Shown one piece after another: positions 34,870-45,366 of a stretch of 64,000 bases of DNA (its first letter is position 1; each line of letters opens with the position of its first letter). The stretch is from Streptomyces rhizosphaerihabitans. GTDB lineage: Bacteria; Actinomycetota; Actinomycetes; Streptomycetales; Streptomycetaceae. The notes below the pieces were generated by a model. It made no database searches, was not told the origin of the DNA, and worked only from the letters and a program-made list of their open reading frames with translations. The stretch covers positions 166,603 through 230,602 of the forward strand of contig NZ_JAODTZ010000010.1 in the NCBI RefSeq assembly GCF_025399795.1, given 5' to 3'. A program made the position numbers and the translations under genes.

Positions 34870-35733
34870 ATGGCCCTTACCACCCGTCGCAGAGCCCTCA
34901 CCACCCTCGGCGCCGCCCTCGCGGGCTCGTTCGCCCTACCCGCGTCGCGGGCTCTCGCGGCCGAGGCGAAGCCCCGCACGCGCCCGCTGTGGCGCGCCCA
35001 CGCGCACAACGACTACGAGCACCCACGCCCCCTCTTCGACGCCCTCGACCACCGCTTCGGCAGCGTCGAGGCCGACATCTACCTCGTGGGCGACCAACTC
35101 CTCGTCGCCCACGACCCGGTGGAGCTCGACCCCACCCGCACGCTCGAAACCCTCTACCTCGAACCGCTGGCCGCCCGTGTCAGGGCCAACCACGGCTCGG
35201 TGTACCGGGGTTACCACAAGCCGCTGCAACTGCTCATCGACATCAAGACCGAGGGCTCCTCGACGTACCTCGAACTCGACCGTCATCTGCGCCGCCACCG
35301 GCACCTGTTCACGAGGTACGCGCACGGCCGGGTGCACCCCGGCCCGATCACCGCCGTCATCTCCGGGGACCGCGCCGCGCGGACGCCCATGGAGGCGCAG
35401 ACCGAGCGGCTCGCCTTCTACGACGGCCGGCTCGCCGACCTCGGCGGCACCGCCCCCGCCTCCTTCATCCCGCTGATCAGCGACAACTGGACACTCAACT
35501 TCAGCTGGCTGGGCGAGGGCCCGTTCCCGGACGCCGAGCGCGAGAAGCTGCGGGGCATCATGGCGGCCGCGCACGCGCGCCGGCAGAAGGTCCGGTTCTG
35601 GGCCACCCCCGACCTCGCGGGTCCGACACGCGAGGCGCTCTGGCGCGAACTTCTCGCCGCCGACGTCGACTACCTCAACACCGATGACCTGGGCGGTCTC
35701 GAAGAGTTCCTCGACGCCCACGACCGACAGTAG
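34870..35733 (+). CDS. Secreted PI-PLC/GDPD-superfamily phosphodiesterase-like protein
   Basis: 287 residues. The N-terminus TTRRRALTTLGAALAG followed by a hydrophobic stretch and ALAAEA is a Tat-type signal. The TIM-barrel phosphodiesterase pattern is HAHNDYEHPRPLFDALDH, VEADIYLVGDQLLVAHDP and LLIDIKTEG, giving the His, Glu, Asp and His ligands. It belongs to the uncharacterised branch related to fungal AIM6; substrate unknown, probably a phosphodiester outside the cell. Confidence 0.82.
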   Translation: MALTTRRRALTTLGAALAGSFALPASRALAAEAKPRTRPLWRAHAHNDYEHPRPLFDALDHRFGSVEADIYLVGDQLLVAHDPVELDPTRTLETLYLEPLAARVRANHGSVYRGYHKPLQLLIDIKTEGSSTYLELDRHLRRHRHLFTRYAHGRVHPGPITAVISGDRAARTPMEAQTERLAFYDGRLADLGGTAPASFIPLISDNWTLNFSWLGEGPFPDAEREKLRGIMAAAHARRQKVRFWATPDLAGPTREALWRELLAADVDYLNTDDLGGLEEFLDAHDRQ

Positions 35734-35838
35734 GAAGACCACCCGTTCGGGGGACACGTCAGCCGCCCGGACGATCCCTCCGCTACGCCACACTTACGGC
35801 CGAACGCCGCGAAGTGGACGTGGCGGAGGAGGTTGACG

Positions 35839-36033
35839 ATGGCCATTTCCATCTCTGTGGTGCTGCTGCTCCTGGTGCTGGCAGTGATCTTCCTGCGCAA
35901 CGGAGGGCTGAAGATCTCCCACGCGCTGGTCTGCGCCCTGCTGGGTTTCCTGCTGGCCAGCACGAGCATGGCCCCGACCATCCACAGCGGTCTCACCGCG
36001 ACGGCGGACATCGTGGGCAGCCTGACGCCATGA
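35839..36033 (+). CDS. Small membrane protein, 64 residues
   Basis: ATG at 35839 stands seven bases after GGAGGAGG (35825-35832). The product has two hydrophobic segments (ISVVLLLLVLAVIFL and ALVCALLGFLLAST) and a short STAPTIHSG-like tail region. Conserved-looking streptomycete small membrane protein; function unknown. An in-frame TTG six bases earlier is too close to the ribosome site. Confidence 0.75.
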   Translation: MAISISVVLLLLVLAVIFLRNGGLKISHALVCALLGFLLASTSMAPTIHSGLTATADIVGSLTP

Positions 36034-36045
36034 CGTGCCGCCGCG

Positions 36046-37275
36046 TCACGGGCGAGTGAACACCCCGATACCGTTCGGGACGGGACGCTCGGCGCCGCCG
36101 CTCGGGTGGTTGAGGACACTGACCGCGTCCGCCCCTGCCTGCCGGGCGACCATCGTGGTGGATCCGCCGCCGTCCAGGCTGAAGGCGTCCTGCGACCCCA
36201 ACTGCTCCATCGCCGCCGTCACTTCGGCGATGGTGAGTCCGTTGCGGAACTCCGGGGCGCCGTCCAGGGCCAGGAGCTGCATCCGGCGCCCATGGTCGGA
36301 GAAGCCCACCGCGGTCCGTACCGCGGAGGTCTTGTCGTCCAGACCCGGCAGCGGCACACCGTCGGTCATCATCGGATAGCCCCCGACCGCGAACCGGTAC
36401 GGCACCCGGGAGGACTTCGCCACCAGCCGGTGCCGCACCCCGACCCACTCGCCCACGGACAGTTTCCGCAGCTCCTGGGCGCCCGCCTCGCGGCCGACCA
36501 GCACGGTGGTGCCGGGTGCGATGGGTCCGCTGCCCGGAGTTTCGGCGGCGGACACGACCCGGCCGCGGCGGACCGTCACCTCGTAGGTGTCGGTGCTGCA
36601 CGGCGCGGCCCGGTTCGTGTCCGTGCCACAGGTCGCGCGCACCCGCGAGACACTGCCCCAGTCCGCGGTGAACGCGCCGACGGAGCCGACCGGGAGCGCG
36701 TACTGGTTGAACCCGCCGAGCGGCCAGGTGCCTTCGGGGCTGCGGACGGACCCGTCCAGGGCCACGCCGTCCAGCCGGGCCCGGCGGTCGACGCCCACAC
36801 CGAACACGTCCTCGGTGGTCGTGCCGGGCGGCAGCGCCGGTCCGAATCGCTGGCCGTCGGGGACCGCGGCCTTGAGTCCATGGCCGCTCGCGATCGCCGG
36901 ACCCACGGTCGCGCCCGTCGCCTCGACACCCGGATGCTGGGTCTCCGTGATGTCGAAGAAGTCGCCGTTGACCCCGGCGACCGCGCCCCGGGAGTCGGCC
37001 AGCTCGGACACGGGCTCCCGGGACGCCACGGCGCCGGGGTAGAGGAGGTCGACGCGCACATGGGGATTGCGCAGATCGACGTTCAATACGTGCGCGTGAG
37101 CGACTCCCCTGGCCGCCGGGATGTCCAGCTGTGTGTACTCGACGCCGGGCGCGATGTCGGTCGCGCCCTCCGCGCCGCTGGCCGGTGCCGCCCCTGTCAG
37201 GGCCGCACCGGCCAGCGCTCCGCTTGCCGTGAAGACCGTCAGTGCCGTTCTGAACCGTCTGCCGCGACGTGTCAC
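36046..37275 (-). CDS. Secreted phosphodiester glycosidase (NAGPA) family protein
   Basis: 409 residues from GTG 37275 with AGGGGG upstream and a signal peptide (TALTVFTASGALAGAALTG, ASGAEG). The C-terminal NAGPA/DUF2233 domain has VAGVNGDFFDI, LALDGAPEFRNGLTIAE and FSLDGGGSTTMV, which in this family form the uncovering-enzyme-like active site acting on sugar phosphodiesters. Likely acts on wall teichoic acid-like or exopolysaccharide linkages, but the substrate is not known. Confidence 0.85.
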   Translation of the reverse strand: MTRRGRRFRTALTVFTASGALAGAALTGAAPASGAEGATDIAPGVEYTQLDIPAARGVAHAHVLNVDLRNPHVRVDLLYPGAVASREPVSELADSRGAVAGVNGDFFDITETQHPGVEATGATVGPAIASGHGLKAAVPDGQRFGPALPPGTTTEDVFGVGVDRRARLDGVALDGSVRSPEGTWPLGGFNQYALPVGSVGAFTADWGSVSRVRATCGTDTNRAAPCSTDTYEVTVRRGRVVSAAETPGSGPIAPGTTVLVGREAGAQELRKLSVGEWVGVRHRLVAKSSRVPYRFAVGGYPMMTDGVPLPGLDDKTSAVRTAVGFSDHGRRMQLLALDGAPEFRNGLTIAEVTAAMEQLGSQDAFSLDGGGSTTMVARQAGADAVSVLNHPSGGAERPVPNGIGVFTRP

Positions 37276-37350
37276 CGTGCCCCCTGATGTCTCGTCAACT
37301 TTCCCAGGACTCAGGGGAATTGCACCAGAGGTCGGTACCCGGGCCGGTGG

Positions 37351-37707
37351 CTAGACGCCGACGACGCGGGAACGGATCAGAAAACGCACTCCTTCGGGTG
37401 CTTCGAGGGAGAAGCCGCTGCCCCGGCCCGGCACGACGTCCACGATCAGGCGCGTGTGGCGCCACAGTTCGTACTGGCTCTTCGAGATCCAGAAGGTGAT
37501 GGGCTCGTCGACGCCCTCGACCTCCAACTCGGCCAGCAGCACGTCGGAGCCGCCGGTGCGGAACTCGCCCTCCGGGTAGCACATGGGCGCGCTGCCGTCG
37601 CAGCAGCCGCCCGACTGATGGAACATCAGCGGTCCGTGCTGGGTGCGCAGTCGCCGCAGCAGCTCGGCGGCCGCGGGCGTCAGCTCCACGCGCGGGACGA
37701 CGTCCAT
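37351..37707 (-). CDS. DUF779 family protein
   Basis: 118 residues from ATG 37707. The family core is GPLMFHQSGGCCDGSAPMCY and ITFWISKSQYELWRHT, with three conserved Cys likely to bind a metal. DUF779 genes usually stand next to acetaldehyde dehydrogenase genes; here no such partner is adjacent. The gap 37708-37963 shows no gene. Confidence 0.85.
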   Translation of the reverse strand: MDVVPRVELTPAAAELLRRLRTQHGPLMFHQSGGCCDGSAPMCYPEGEFRTGGSDVLLAELEVEGVDEPITFWISKSQYELWRHTRLIVDVVPGRGSGFSLEAPEGVRFLIRSRVVGV

Positions 37708-37963
37708 CGGCTCTCCCCCTCCGGTGTCACGGCTCTCACGGCTCCTGCGCGCGGACCTCCGGCACGGAGCACGACTCAGCCGACCATCCCGGACGTTGCG
37801 AGAGGGTTGCACGCCCCGGACGTACAAGAGACCGGCCCCCGGTGGCGCCCGCGTACTGCGGGTCGTCACCGAGGACCGGCCTCGGGAGTGCTGGATGCCG
37901 GCGGACGAGGTGTCAGCCGTTGCGCGGGTGGGAGTCGACCGATGTGGCCGCGGGCGCGCCGCG

Positions 37964-39026
37964 TCAGCAGATGCGCGGGAGCTGCTCGCCGAGCGGCATG
38001 TCCACCACCCGGGTGCCGCCCAGACCGGTGGCCGCTACCACCATGCCGGGGTGGTCGGCGACGCAGCGGCCGATCGCCACGGACTCCTTGCCCAGCGGGT
38101 GGGCGCGCATCGCCGCGAGCACGGCGTCGGCGTGCTCGGCCGCGACGAACGCCACCAGCTTGCCCTCGTTGGCCACGTAGAGCGGGTCGAGGCCGAGGAA
38201 GGCGCAGGCGTTGGCGACCGTCTCCGGGACGGGCAGGGAACGCTCGTCGAGCGTGATGCCGACCCGTGCCGCCGCGGCGATCTCGTTCAGGGAGGTGGCC
38301 AGACCGCCGCGGGTCGGATCGCGCAGCACATGGAGGTCGGGGCAGACGGCCAGCATGTCCGCGACCAGACCGGCCAGCGACGCGGTGTCGCTCTGGATCT
38401 CGACACCGAACTCCAGTCCCTCCCGCACGCTCATGATGGCCACCCCGTGCACGCCGATCGGCCCGCTGACCAGCACCACGTCACCGGGGGCCGCGCGCTG
38501 CGGACGGATGTCGACGCCGTCCGGGATCAGGCCGATCCCGGCGGTGTTGATGAAGATGCCGTCGCCGTGACCGGCGTCGACGACCTTGGTGTCACCGGTC
38601 GCGACCACCACCCCGGCCGTCCGGGCCGCCTCGCCGAGCGCCTCGGCCACGCGCCCCACGACGGAGAGCTCGACGCCCTCCTCCAGGATGAACCCGCAGG
38701 AGAGGTAGGCCGGTACGGCCCCCGCCATGGCCAGGTCGTTGACCGTGCCGTTGACGGCGAGGTCCCCGATGCTGCCGCCGGGGAAGAACAGCGGCCGTAC
38801 GACGAAGGAGTCGGTGGAGAAGGCGAGCCGGGCCCCGCCCAGCAGCAGATGGGCGGAGTCGCCGAGCTCGGCGAGCACGTCACTGCCGAAGGCGGGCGCG
38901 AACAGGTGCTCCACCAGTTCGGCGGAGAGCGTGCCGCCACCACCGTGCCCCATCACGATCCTGTCGTGGTCGCGCAGCGGCGCCGGGCAGGTCCAGGAGG
39001 AGAAGTCGACGGGAGCGTATGCCGAG

Positions 39027-39034
<8 letters not shown>
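37964..39034 (-). CDS. hypE: Hydrogenase maturation protein HypE
   Basis: Dehydrates the carbamoyl group placed on its C-terminal Cys by HypF to make the cyanide ligand of the [NiFe] site. The C-terminus is LPRIC, the required Cys ending. Start TTG at 39034 has AAGGAGG about ten bases upstream and gives 356 residues; it overlaps the end of hypD by eight bases. PurM-like motifs [14 protein letters not shown] and [14 protein letters not shown] are present. Last gene of hypABFCDE. Confidence 0.93.
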
Positions 39035-40141
<1,107 letters not shown>

Positions 40142-40145
<4 letters not shown>

Positions 40146-40480
40146 GACCGCGCCTCCTTCTCGATGCCCTCCAGGGGCGGGAGTCCGGTTCCGGCGGGGC
40201 GTTCGGCGCCCGCGTCCCGGGCGGCCTTGCCCCAGGCGTCGCCGAACTCCTCCTCCAGCACTCCGAGGTTCTCGAAGAGCTCCAGGGTCTGCTTCGCCGA
40301 CTCCTCGTCCAGCCGCTGCAACGCGAATCCCACATGGACGATGGCGTAGTCACCGACCTTCATGTCCGGCACGTACTCCAGACACACGTCCTTGACGACA
40401 CCGCCGAAGTCCACCTTGGCCATCCGCGTCGCGTCGCGTTCCTCGATCTCCAGCACTCGGCCGGGTACGGCCAGACACAT
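40142..40480 (-). CDS. hypC: Hydrogenase maturation chaperone HypC
   Basis: Small chaperone that carries the iron unit and holds the large subunit open. The required N-terminus [14 protein letters not shown] with Cys2 is intact and the core [20 protein letters not shown] is typical. 112 residues is longer than the usual 75-90: an acidic, proline-containing extension of about 30 residues follows ([14 protein letters not shown] region). Confidence 0.95.
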
Positions 40481-40516
40481 GATTCGCTCCTGACTCGCTC
40501 CAGCGCTTCTGTCGCG

Positions 40517-42877
40517 CTAATCCTGTGCTCGGGCGGCGACGATCAACTGCCCGAGGGCCAGACCGCCGTCGTTGGGGGGAACCCTGTGGTGCCTCAGCAC
40601 GGTGAAACCGTCCCGTTCCAGGACGGCGCCGCAGCCCTCGGTGAGCAGGGCGTTGCAGAACACCCCGCCGCTGAGGGCGACCGTGCGGATGCCGGTCCTT
40701 GCTCGCGCCACCGTGCACACCTCCAGGACCAGGTCGACCACGGCCCGATGGAACCGACGTGCCACCGGCCCGGCCGTGACACCGGCCCGGACGTCCGCGA
40801 CGGCGGCGGCCAGGACCGGCGCCGGATCGGCGATCAGCGGCGCCTCGGGGTCCTGACGGACCGCTCTCAGCATGAACCGGTAGGCGTCGTTCCGCTCGTC
40901 GTCGGCGAGCGGGCCCGCCAGATCGTCCAGCGCCGCGTTCTCCAGTTCCATCGCCGCCTGCGCCTCGTACTCCACCCGGTGGCAGACCCCCGCGAGCGAG
41001 GACACCGCGTCGAAAAGGCGTCCCATGCTGGACGTGGGAACGCAGTTGAGCCCCCGTTCCAGCTGCCGTTCGAGCAGCCGCCGCTCCTCGGGGGTGGCGG
41101 CCGCGGCGCACGGCAGCTCGTACCGCCAGGGCAGTCGCGCCGCCCGCAGATGTGACAGCGCCATCCGGTAGGGGTTGCGTACGGCCGCGTCGCCGCCCGG
41201 CAGCGGCACATAGCCCAGATGAGCGAACCGCCGGTACCCGTCGTAGTCGGCGAGCAGTACCTCGCCGCCCCACACGGCCCCGTCGTCGCCGTAACCGGTC
41301 CCGTCGAAGGCGACCCCGATCACCGGCGCCGAACCGTCCAGACCGTGCTCGGCCATCGCCGAGGCGACGTGGGCGTGATGGTGCTGCACCTGGCGCAGCG
41401 TCAGGCCGCGCTCCTCGGCGGCGCGCCGCGCCCACTGGGTGGCGCGGTAGCCGGGATGCCGGTCGGCTACCAGCAGGCGCGGTGCGACGGCGGTGAGGTC
41501 CGTCAGATGGCCGGTCGCCCGCTCGAAGGCGGTCAGGGTGGCCAGGTCGTCCATGTCCCCGACGTGCGCGGACAGCCAGGCGTAGCGGCCGTCCCCGGCG
41601 CAGAAGGTGTTCTTGAGGTCCCCGCCCACGGCCAGCGCCGGGACCACCGGCACCGGCAGCGCGATCGGGAGGGGGGCGTAGCCGCGCGACCGGCGTACCG
41701 GAAGCTCGGCGCCCGCGCACACCCGGACCACCGAGTCGTCGCAGGGCACATGGATGGGCCGGTCGTGGGCGAGCCAGGCGTCGGCGAGCCCCGCCAGCCG
41801 GGTCAGCGCCTCGGCGTCGTCGGTGACGATGGGCTCGCCCGAGCGGTTTCCGCTGGTCATGACGAGGACGGCCGGACCCGGCGGATCACCGGGCAGCCCG
41901 AGCAGCAGCCGGTGCACCGGTGTGTACGGGAGCATGAAGCCGAGGTCGGGGCTGCCGGGCGCGACCCCCGCCGCGATCTCGCCGCCCGCCCCGGCCCGCC
42001 GCCGCAGCAGGACCACAGGCTTGCGCGGACCGAGCAGCAACTCCTCTTCCGCCGGGCCGGCATGGGCCAGCCGCCGGACGGTCTCCAGCGAGCCGGCCAG
42101 CACCGCGAAGGGCTTGCCGCCGCGGTTCTTGCGCTTGCGCAGGGTGCGGACGGCCGCGGGATCGCCCGCGTCGCACGCCAGGTGGTAGCCGCCGATCCCC
42201 TTGACCGCCACCACGGCGCCCTCGGCCAGCAGCCGGCGGGCCTCGGCGAGCGCCTGCCCGTCGCGCAGCTCGCCGGGATCGTCCGGCCCGGTGCGCAGCG
42301 TGAGCCGGGGACCGCAGGCGGGGCAGGCGATCGGCTGGGCGTGGAAGCGCCGGTCGGCGGGGTCCGCGTACTCACGGGCGCAGTCCGCGCACATCGGGAA
42401 GCCCGCCATGGTGGTGCTGTCCCGGTCGTACGGCAGCGCGGTCACGATGGTGAACCGCGGACCGCAGTGGGTGCAGGTGATGAACGGGTGCCGGTACCGC
42501 CGGTCGGCGGGGTCCGCGAGTTCGCCCAGACAGGCGTCGCACGTCGCGGTGTCCGGGGAGACCAGCGTGCGGCCCGGCCCGCCGGACGAAGGGCGGATGG
42601 TGAACACCGAGCCGTCGTTCTCCAGCGGTACGGCACGGTGCTCGACCGACTCGACGACCGCGAGCGGCGGCGGCCGTGTCCCGATCCGCGAACAGAACAC
42701 GGCCACGTCGGCGGCCGGGCCCTCCACCTCGGCCTCGACGCCTTGTGCGTTGTTGGTGACCCAGCCCGTCAGTCCGAGTTCCTCCGCGAGGGTGTACACG
42801 AAGGGCCGGAAGCCCACTCCCTGGACGACGCCCGTGACGGTGATGTGCCGGCGCTCGCGCCCCGGGGCCGGTGTCAC
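40517..42877 (-). CDS. hypF: Carbamoyltransferase HypF
   Basis: Makes the carbamoyl-adenylate precursor of the cyanide ligands and passes it to HypE. 786 residues from GTG 42877, overlapping hypB by four bases. Order of domains: acylphosphatase (VQGVGFRPFVYTLAEELGL), two CxxC zinc-finger pairs (CDACLGEL, CTHCGPRF, CADCAREY, CPACGP), YrdC-like (VVAVKGIGGYHLACDA, SGNRSGEP) and Kae1-like C-terminal domain with QHHHAHVASAMAEH. All catalytic elements are present. Confidence 0.95.
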   Translation of the reverse strand: MTPAPGRERRHITVTGVVQGVGFRPFVYTLAEELGLTGWVTNNAQGVEAEVEGPAADVAVFCSRIGTRPPPLAVVESVEHRAVPLENDGSVFTIRPSSGGPGRTLVSPDTATCDACLGELADPADRRYRHPFITCTHCGPRFTIVTALPYDRDSTTMAGFPMCADCAREYADPADRRFHAQPIACPACGPRLTLRTGPDDPGELRDGQALAEARRLLAEGAVVAVKGIGGYHLACDAGDPAAVRTLRKRKNRGGKPFAVLAGSLETVRRLAHAGPAEEELLLGPRKPVVLLRRRAGAGGEIAAGVAPGSPDLGFMLPYTPVHRLLLGLPGDPPGPAVLVMTSGNRSGEPIVTDDAEALTRLAGLADAWLAHDRPIHVPCDDSVVRVCAGAELPVRRSRGYAPLPIALPVPVVPALAVGGDLKNTFCAGDGRYAWLSAHVGDMDDLATLTAFERATGHLTDLTAVAPRLLVADRHPGYRATQWARRAAEERGLTLRQVQHHHAHVASAMAEHGLDGSAPVIGVAFDGTGYGDDGAVWGGEVLLADYDGYRRFAHLGYVPLPGGDAAVRNPYRMALSHLRAARLPWRYELPCAAAATPEERRLLERQLERGLNCVPTSSMGRLFDAVSSLAGVCHRVEYEAQAAMELENAALDDLAGPLADDERNDAYRFMLRAVRQDPEAPLIADPAPVLAAAVADVRAGVTAGPVARRFHRAVVDLVLEVCTVARARTGIRTVALSGGVFCNALLTEGCGAVLERDGFTVLRHHRVPPNDGGLALGQLIVAARAQD

Positions 42878-43761
42878 AGCGTGTGCCCCGGCGCCGGGCT
42901 CCGCTCGGCCCCGGACTCGCGCTCGTGCGGGTGCCCGGCGGCGTGTTCGTGCCCGTCGCCGTGCGGGTGCCCGGCGGCGTGAATGTGTCCGATCCCGTTC
43001 CCGTCGCCGTGCGCGTGACCGTCCCCCTGTGGCTGTCCGTGGCCGTTCTCGTGGCTGTGCAGGTACCGCTCGTGCTGCCGTGCCAGGACGGGTACGTGCG
43101 TCTCGTCGCCGGCCGCGCAGCGCAGGACGTGCGTCAGCAGGGCGTCGACCCCCTGGCCGGTGCGGGCCGAGGTCTCGAGGACCGGCACGCCGGGATTGAC
43201 CTGCTGGACACCTCGCAGGAACGCCTCCCGGTCGAAGCCGACGGCGTCCGCGATGTCGGTCTTGGTGATCACGACCAGATGCGCGAGTCCGAAGGCCGTC
43301 GGGTACTTGACCGGCTTGTCCTCGCCCTCGGTCACCGACGCGAGCGCGATGCGCAGGGTCTCCCCGAGGTCGTAGGAGGCGGGGCAGACGAGATTGCCGA
43401 CGTTCTCGACGAACAGCAGCCGGGTGCCCTCGGGCAGCCAGCCCTCGAGCCGCCGCCGGAGCATGCCCGCCTCCAGATGGCACAGCCCGTCGGTGAGGAT
43501 CTGCTGCACCGGTGCGCCGGAGCGGGCCAGCCGGGTCGCGTCGTTCTCGGTCGCCAGGTCGGCGGTGACGGCGGCGGCCGGGGTGCCGCCCTCGACGGCG
43601 CGCGCGAGCAGCTGTTCGAGCAGGGCCGTCTTGCCGCTGCCCGGACTGGACAGCAGGTTCACCGCCACCGTGCCGCGCTCACCCAGATAGCTCCGCAGGG
43701 CCAGCGCGTTCTCGTCGTTCTTGGCGAGCACGGCCTGATGCAGGTCAACGGTGCGGCACAT
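42874..43761 (-). CDS. hypB: Hydrogenase nickel-incorporation GTPase HypB
   Basis: GTPase delivering nickel to the large subunit. 295 residues from ATG 43761. P-loop NLLSSPGSGKTALLEQ, metal site LCHLEAG with Cys-His, FVENVGNLVCPA and guanine motif ITKTDIAD are present. Unlike HypB proteins with an N-terminal His-rich stretch, this one has a C-terminal tail of about 60 residues with some 15 His spaced HxHxxG, likely nickel storage. The start overlaps hypA by 17 bases. Confidence 0.95.
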   Translation of the reverse strand: MCRTVDLHQAVLAKNDENALALRSYLGERGTVAVNLLSSPGSGKTALLEQLLARAVEGGTPAAAVTADLATENDATRLARSGAPVQQILTDGLCHLEAGMLRRRLEGWLPEGTRLLFVENVGNLVCPASYDLGETLRIALASVTEGEDKPVKYPTAFGLAHLVVITKTDIADAVGFDREAFLRGVQQVNPGVPVLETSARTGQGVDALLTHVLRCAAGDETHVPVLARQHERYLHSHENGHGQPQGDGHAHGDGNGIGHIHAAGHPHGDGHEHAAGHPHERESGAERSPAPGHTL

Positions 43762-44182
43762 GGCTCGCCTCCTCGTCGCGTACCGGCAGCCCGGACGGCG
43801 CGGCCCGTGGCCCGCCGTCCGCGCTCTTCGGGTCCTGGGGTCCGTCGGTCAGCGTCACCCGGACGATCTCCAGTTCCCGGCCGCTGAGCAGGGTCAGCGT
43901 GGCCCCGCACACGGCGCACCACAGCACCGGCGGCATCCCGGTCGGCGCCTCGCGGCGGCAGCCGTCGCAGCGGCCCCGTGCATCGACAGTCTCGATCAGC
44001 AGACGGGCCCCCGCCAGCGCGGTGCCCTCGGTCGCCAGGCCGAACGAGAAGTCCAGCGCCTCGGGCACCACCCCCGCGAGCTCGCCGATCCGCAGGGTCA
44101 GCGACGCGACCCCGCGGCCCTGTTCCCGCACGGCCTCCTCGACCTGTTCGACGACCGCCACGGCGATGGACAGCTCATGCAC
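43745..44182 (-). CDS. hypA: Hydrogenase nickel metallochaperone HypA
   Basis: Nickel chaperone. GTG at 44182 gives the needed N-terminus M/V-H-E-L-S, where the first residues bind nickel; GGAGGTGAG precedes it. An upstream GTG at 44191 would bury His2 and is rejected. Zinc site: CDGC and CAVC about 20 residues apart. 145 residues, with a C-terminal extension after the zinc domain. First gene of hypABFCDE. Confidence 0.93.
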   Translation of the reverse strand: MHELSIAVAVVEQVEEAVREQGRGVASLTLRIGELAGVVPEALDFSFGLATEGTALAGARLLIETVDARGRCDGCRREAPTGMPPVLWCAVCGATLTLLSGRELEIVRVTLTDGPQDPKSADGGPRAAPSGLPVRDEEASHVPHR

Positions 44183-44270
44183 GGCCCTCACCTCCCGCTG
44201 CCGAGCCGCCGGGCCCCCGCGCGCCGCCGGGATGTGGGGCGCGCGCGGGGCTGGTTACTCTGAGAACACG

Positions 44271-44708
44271 ATGACTGGGCATGAGGTCGAGCGACGCGCT
44301 CTGCTCACCCCGGTGCTGCTCCTGTTGCTGGCCGAACGCCAAGGTCATGGCTATGAACTGGTGCAGCGCCTGGGCGCCTTCGGCTGCGGCGACGCGGATC
44401 AGGCGCATGTGTACCGGCTGCTGCGGGGCATGGAGAGCAGCGGTGAGGTCACCTCGCACTGGCACGCCTCGGAGAGCGGTCCCGCGCGCCGCGTCTACGC
44501 GATCACCCAGCAGGGCGCCATGAACCTCGCCCTGTGGTTCGTCCGCCTGGGCGAACTCCACAGCACGCTGCACCTCTTCCTCGAGCGGTACGTGCAGCTC
44601 GAGGACGTCGGTGGCCGCGCGGGGCGCGACGGCGGGGGTCCGCGCGGCGGCGCGCGTCCGCCGGATCACGCGCACAGGCCGGATCACATGCGCCGCATGC
44701 GCAAGTAG
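44271..44708 (+). CDS. PadR-family transcriptional regulator
   Basis: 145 residues from ATG 44271. Winged-helix pattern: LLTPVLLLLLAERQGHGYEL, GDADQAHVYRLLRGMESSGE and RRVYAITQQGAMNLALWFV, standard PadR. A TACTCT at 44256-44261 puts the transcription start within a few bases of the ATG, so there is little or no leader. It is divergent from hypA and lies between the two hydrogenase operons, making it the likely hydrogenase regulator. The C-terminus is rich in Gly, Arg and His. Confidence 0.88.
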   Translation: MTGHEVERRALLTPVLLLLLAERQGHGYELVQRLGAFGCGDADQAHVYRLLRGMESSGEVTSHWHASESGPARRVYAITQQGAMNLALWFVRLGELHSTLHLFLERYVQLEDVGGRAGRDGGGPRGGARPPDHAHRPDHMRRMRK

Positions 44709-44788
44709 CGGCGGATGTCCGACAGGTTCCTCGCGACTCCGTAGGCCACTACGAGGCCCGCGGCCAGGCCCACCCATTGCCATTCCAT
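44684..44788 (-). CDS. DUF6893-like small protein, 34 residues
   Basis: ATG 44788 preceded by GGAGG at the right distance; product MEWQWVGLAAGLVVAYGVAR then NLSDIRRYLRMRRM. One membrane helix and a basic RNLxDIxRYLRMRxM end are the DUF6893 pattern. It is the last gene of the hydrogenase structural operon, 18 bases after the protease gene, and its 3' end overlaps the convergent PadR gene by 25 bases. Too short for most gene finders. Confidence 0.75.
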   Translation of the reverse strand: MEWQWVGLAAGLVVAYGVARNLSDIRRYLRMRRM

Positions 44789-44805
44789 CCTTGCCTCCAA
44801 CGTTG

Positions 44806-45366
44806 TCAGCTCCTCTGGGGTACAGAGGTAGCGCGGCGTACCAGGTCGAGCACCAGGTCGACGGCGGCCCCCACGGCATCGGCCACCGGGGGTGACAGCC
44901 CCATCCCCTCGTCGGTGTCGCGGGGTTCGCAGCCGATGACGTACACCTCCTCGGGGAGGGTGCCGCCCGCGCCGGCGTGCAGATCGTGCAGCAGGGCCAG
45001 CACGGTGGCGGGGTCCATGGCATGCGTGTCCAGTGGTCCCGGCCGGGGCTGTGCCCCGGGGGGTTCGGGGCCGACGTCGATCGTGTAGAGCGTGCCCGGC
45101 GGGCCCCCGCGGCTGACGGTGTCCACCAGCACGAGGGTCTGGTAGCCCTCCAGCAATCGGTAGGCCAGATGCACCCCGCGGATGCCGGCGTCCATCAGCT
45201 CCACGGTGGGCGGCAGTTCGGGCGTGCGGACGGAGAGCCGCCGTACGGCCTCCACCCCGAACCCGTCGTCCTGGAGGAACACGTTGCCGACTCCGGCGAC
45301 CAGAACTCGGCGGGTCCCGTCCCGTTCGGCCGTACCGGACGGCTCGGTGCGATCAGGTCCGCTCAT
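44806..45366 (-). CDS. Hydrogenase maturation protease
   Basis: Nickel-dependent endopeptidase that cuts the C-terminal extension from the large subunit after nickel insertion. 186 residues from ATG 45366. The three nickel ligands of the HybD/HycI family are seen: Glu in DDGFGVEAVRRL, Asp in ELMDAGIRG, His in DTHAMDPATVL. Opening motif LVAGVGNVFLQDDG. Matches a large subunit in this operon that ends in a cleavable 23-residue tail. Overlaps the upstream gene in ATGA. Confidence 0.92.
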   Translation of the reverse strand: MSGPDRTEPSGTAERDGTRRVLVAGVGNVFLQDDGFGVEAVRRLSVRTPELPPTVELMDAGIRGVHLAYRLLEGYQTLVLVDTVSRGGPPGTLYTIDVGPEPPGAQPRPGPLDTHAMDPATVLALLHDLHAGAGGTLPEEVYVIGCEPRDTDEGMGLSPPVADAVGAAVDLVLDLVRRATSVPQRS

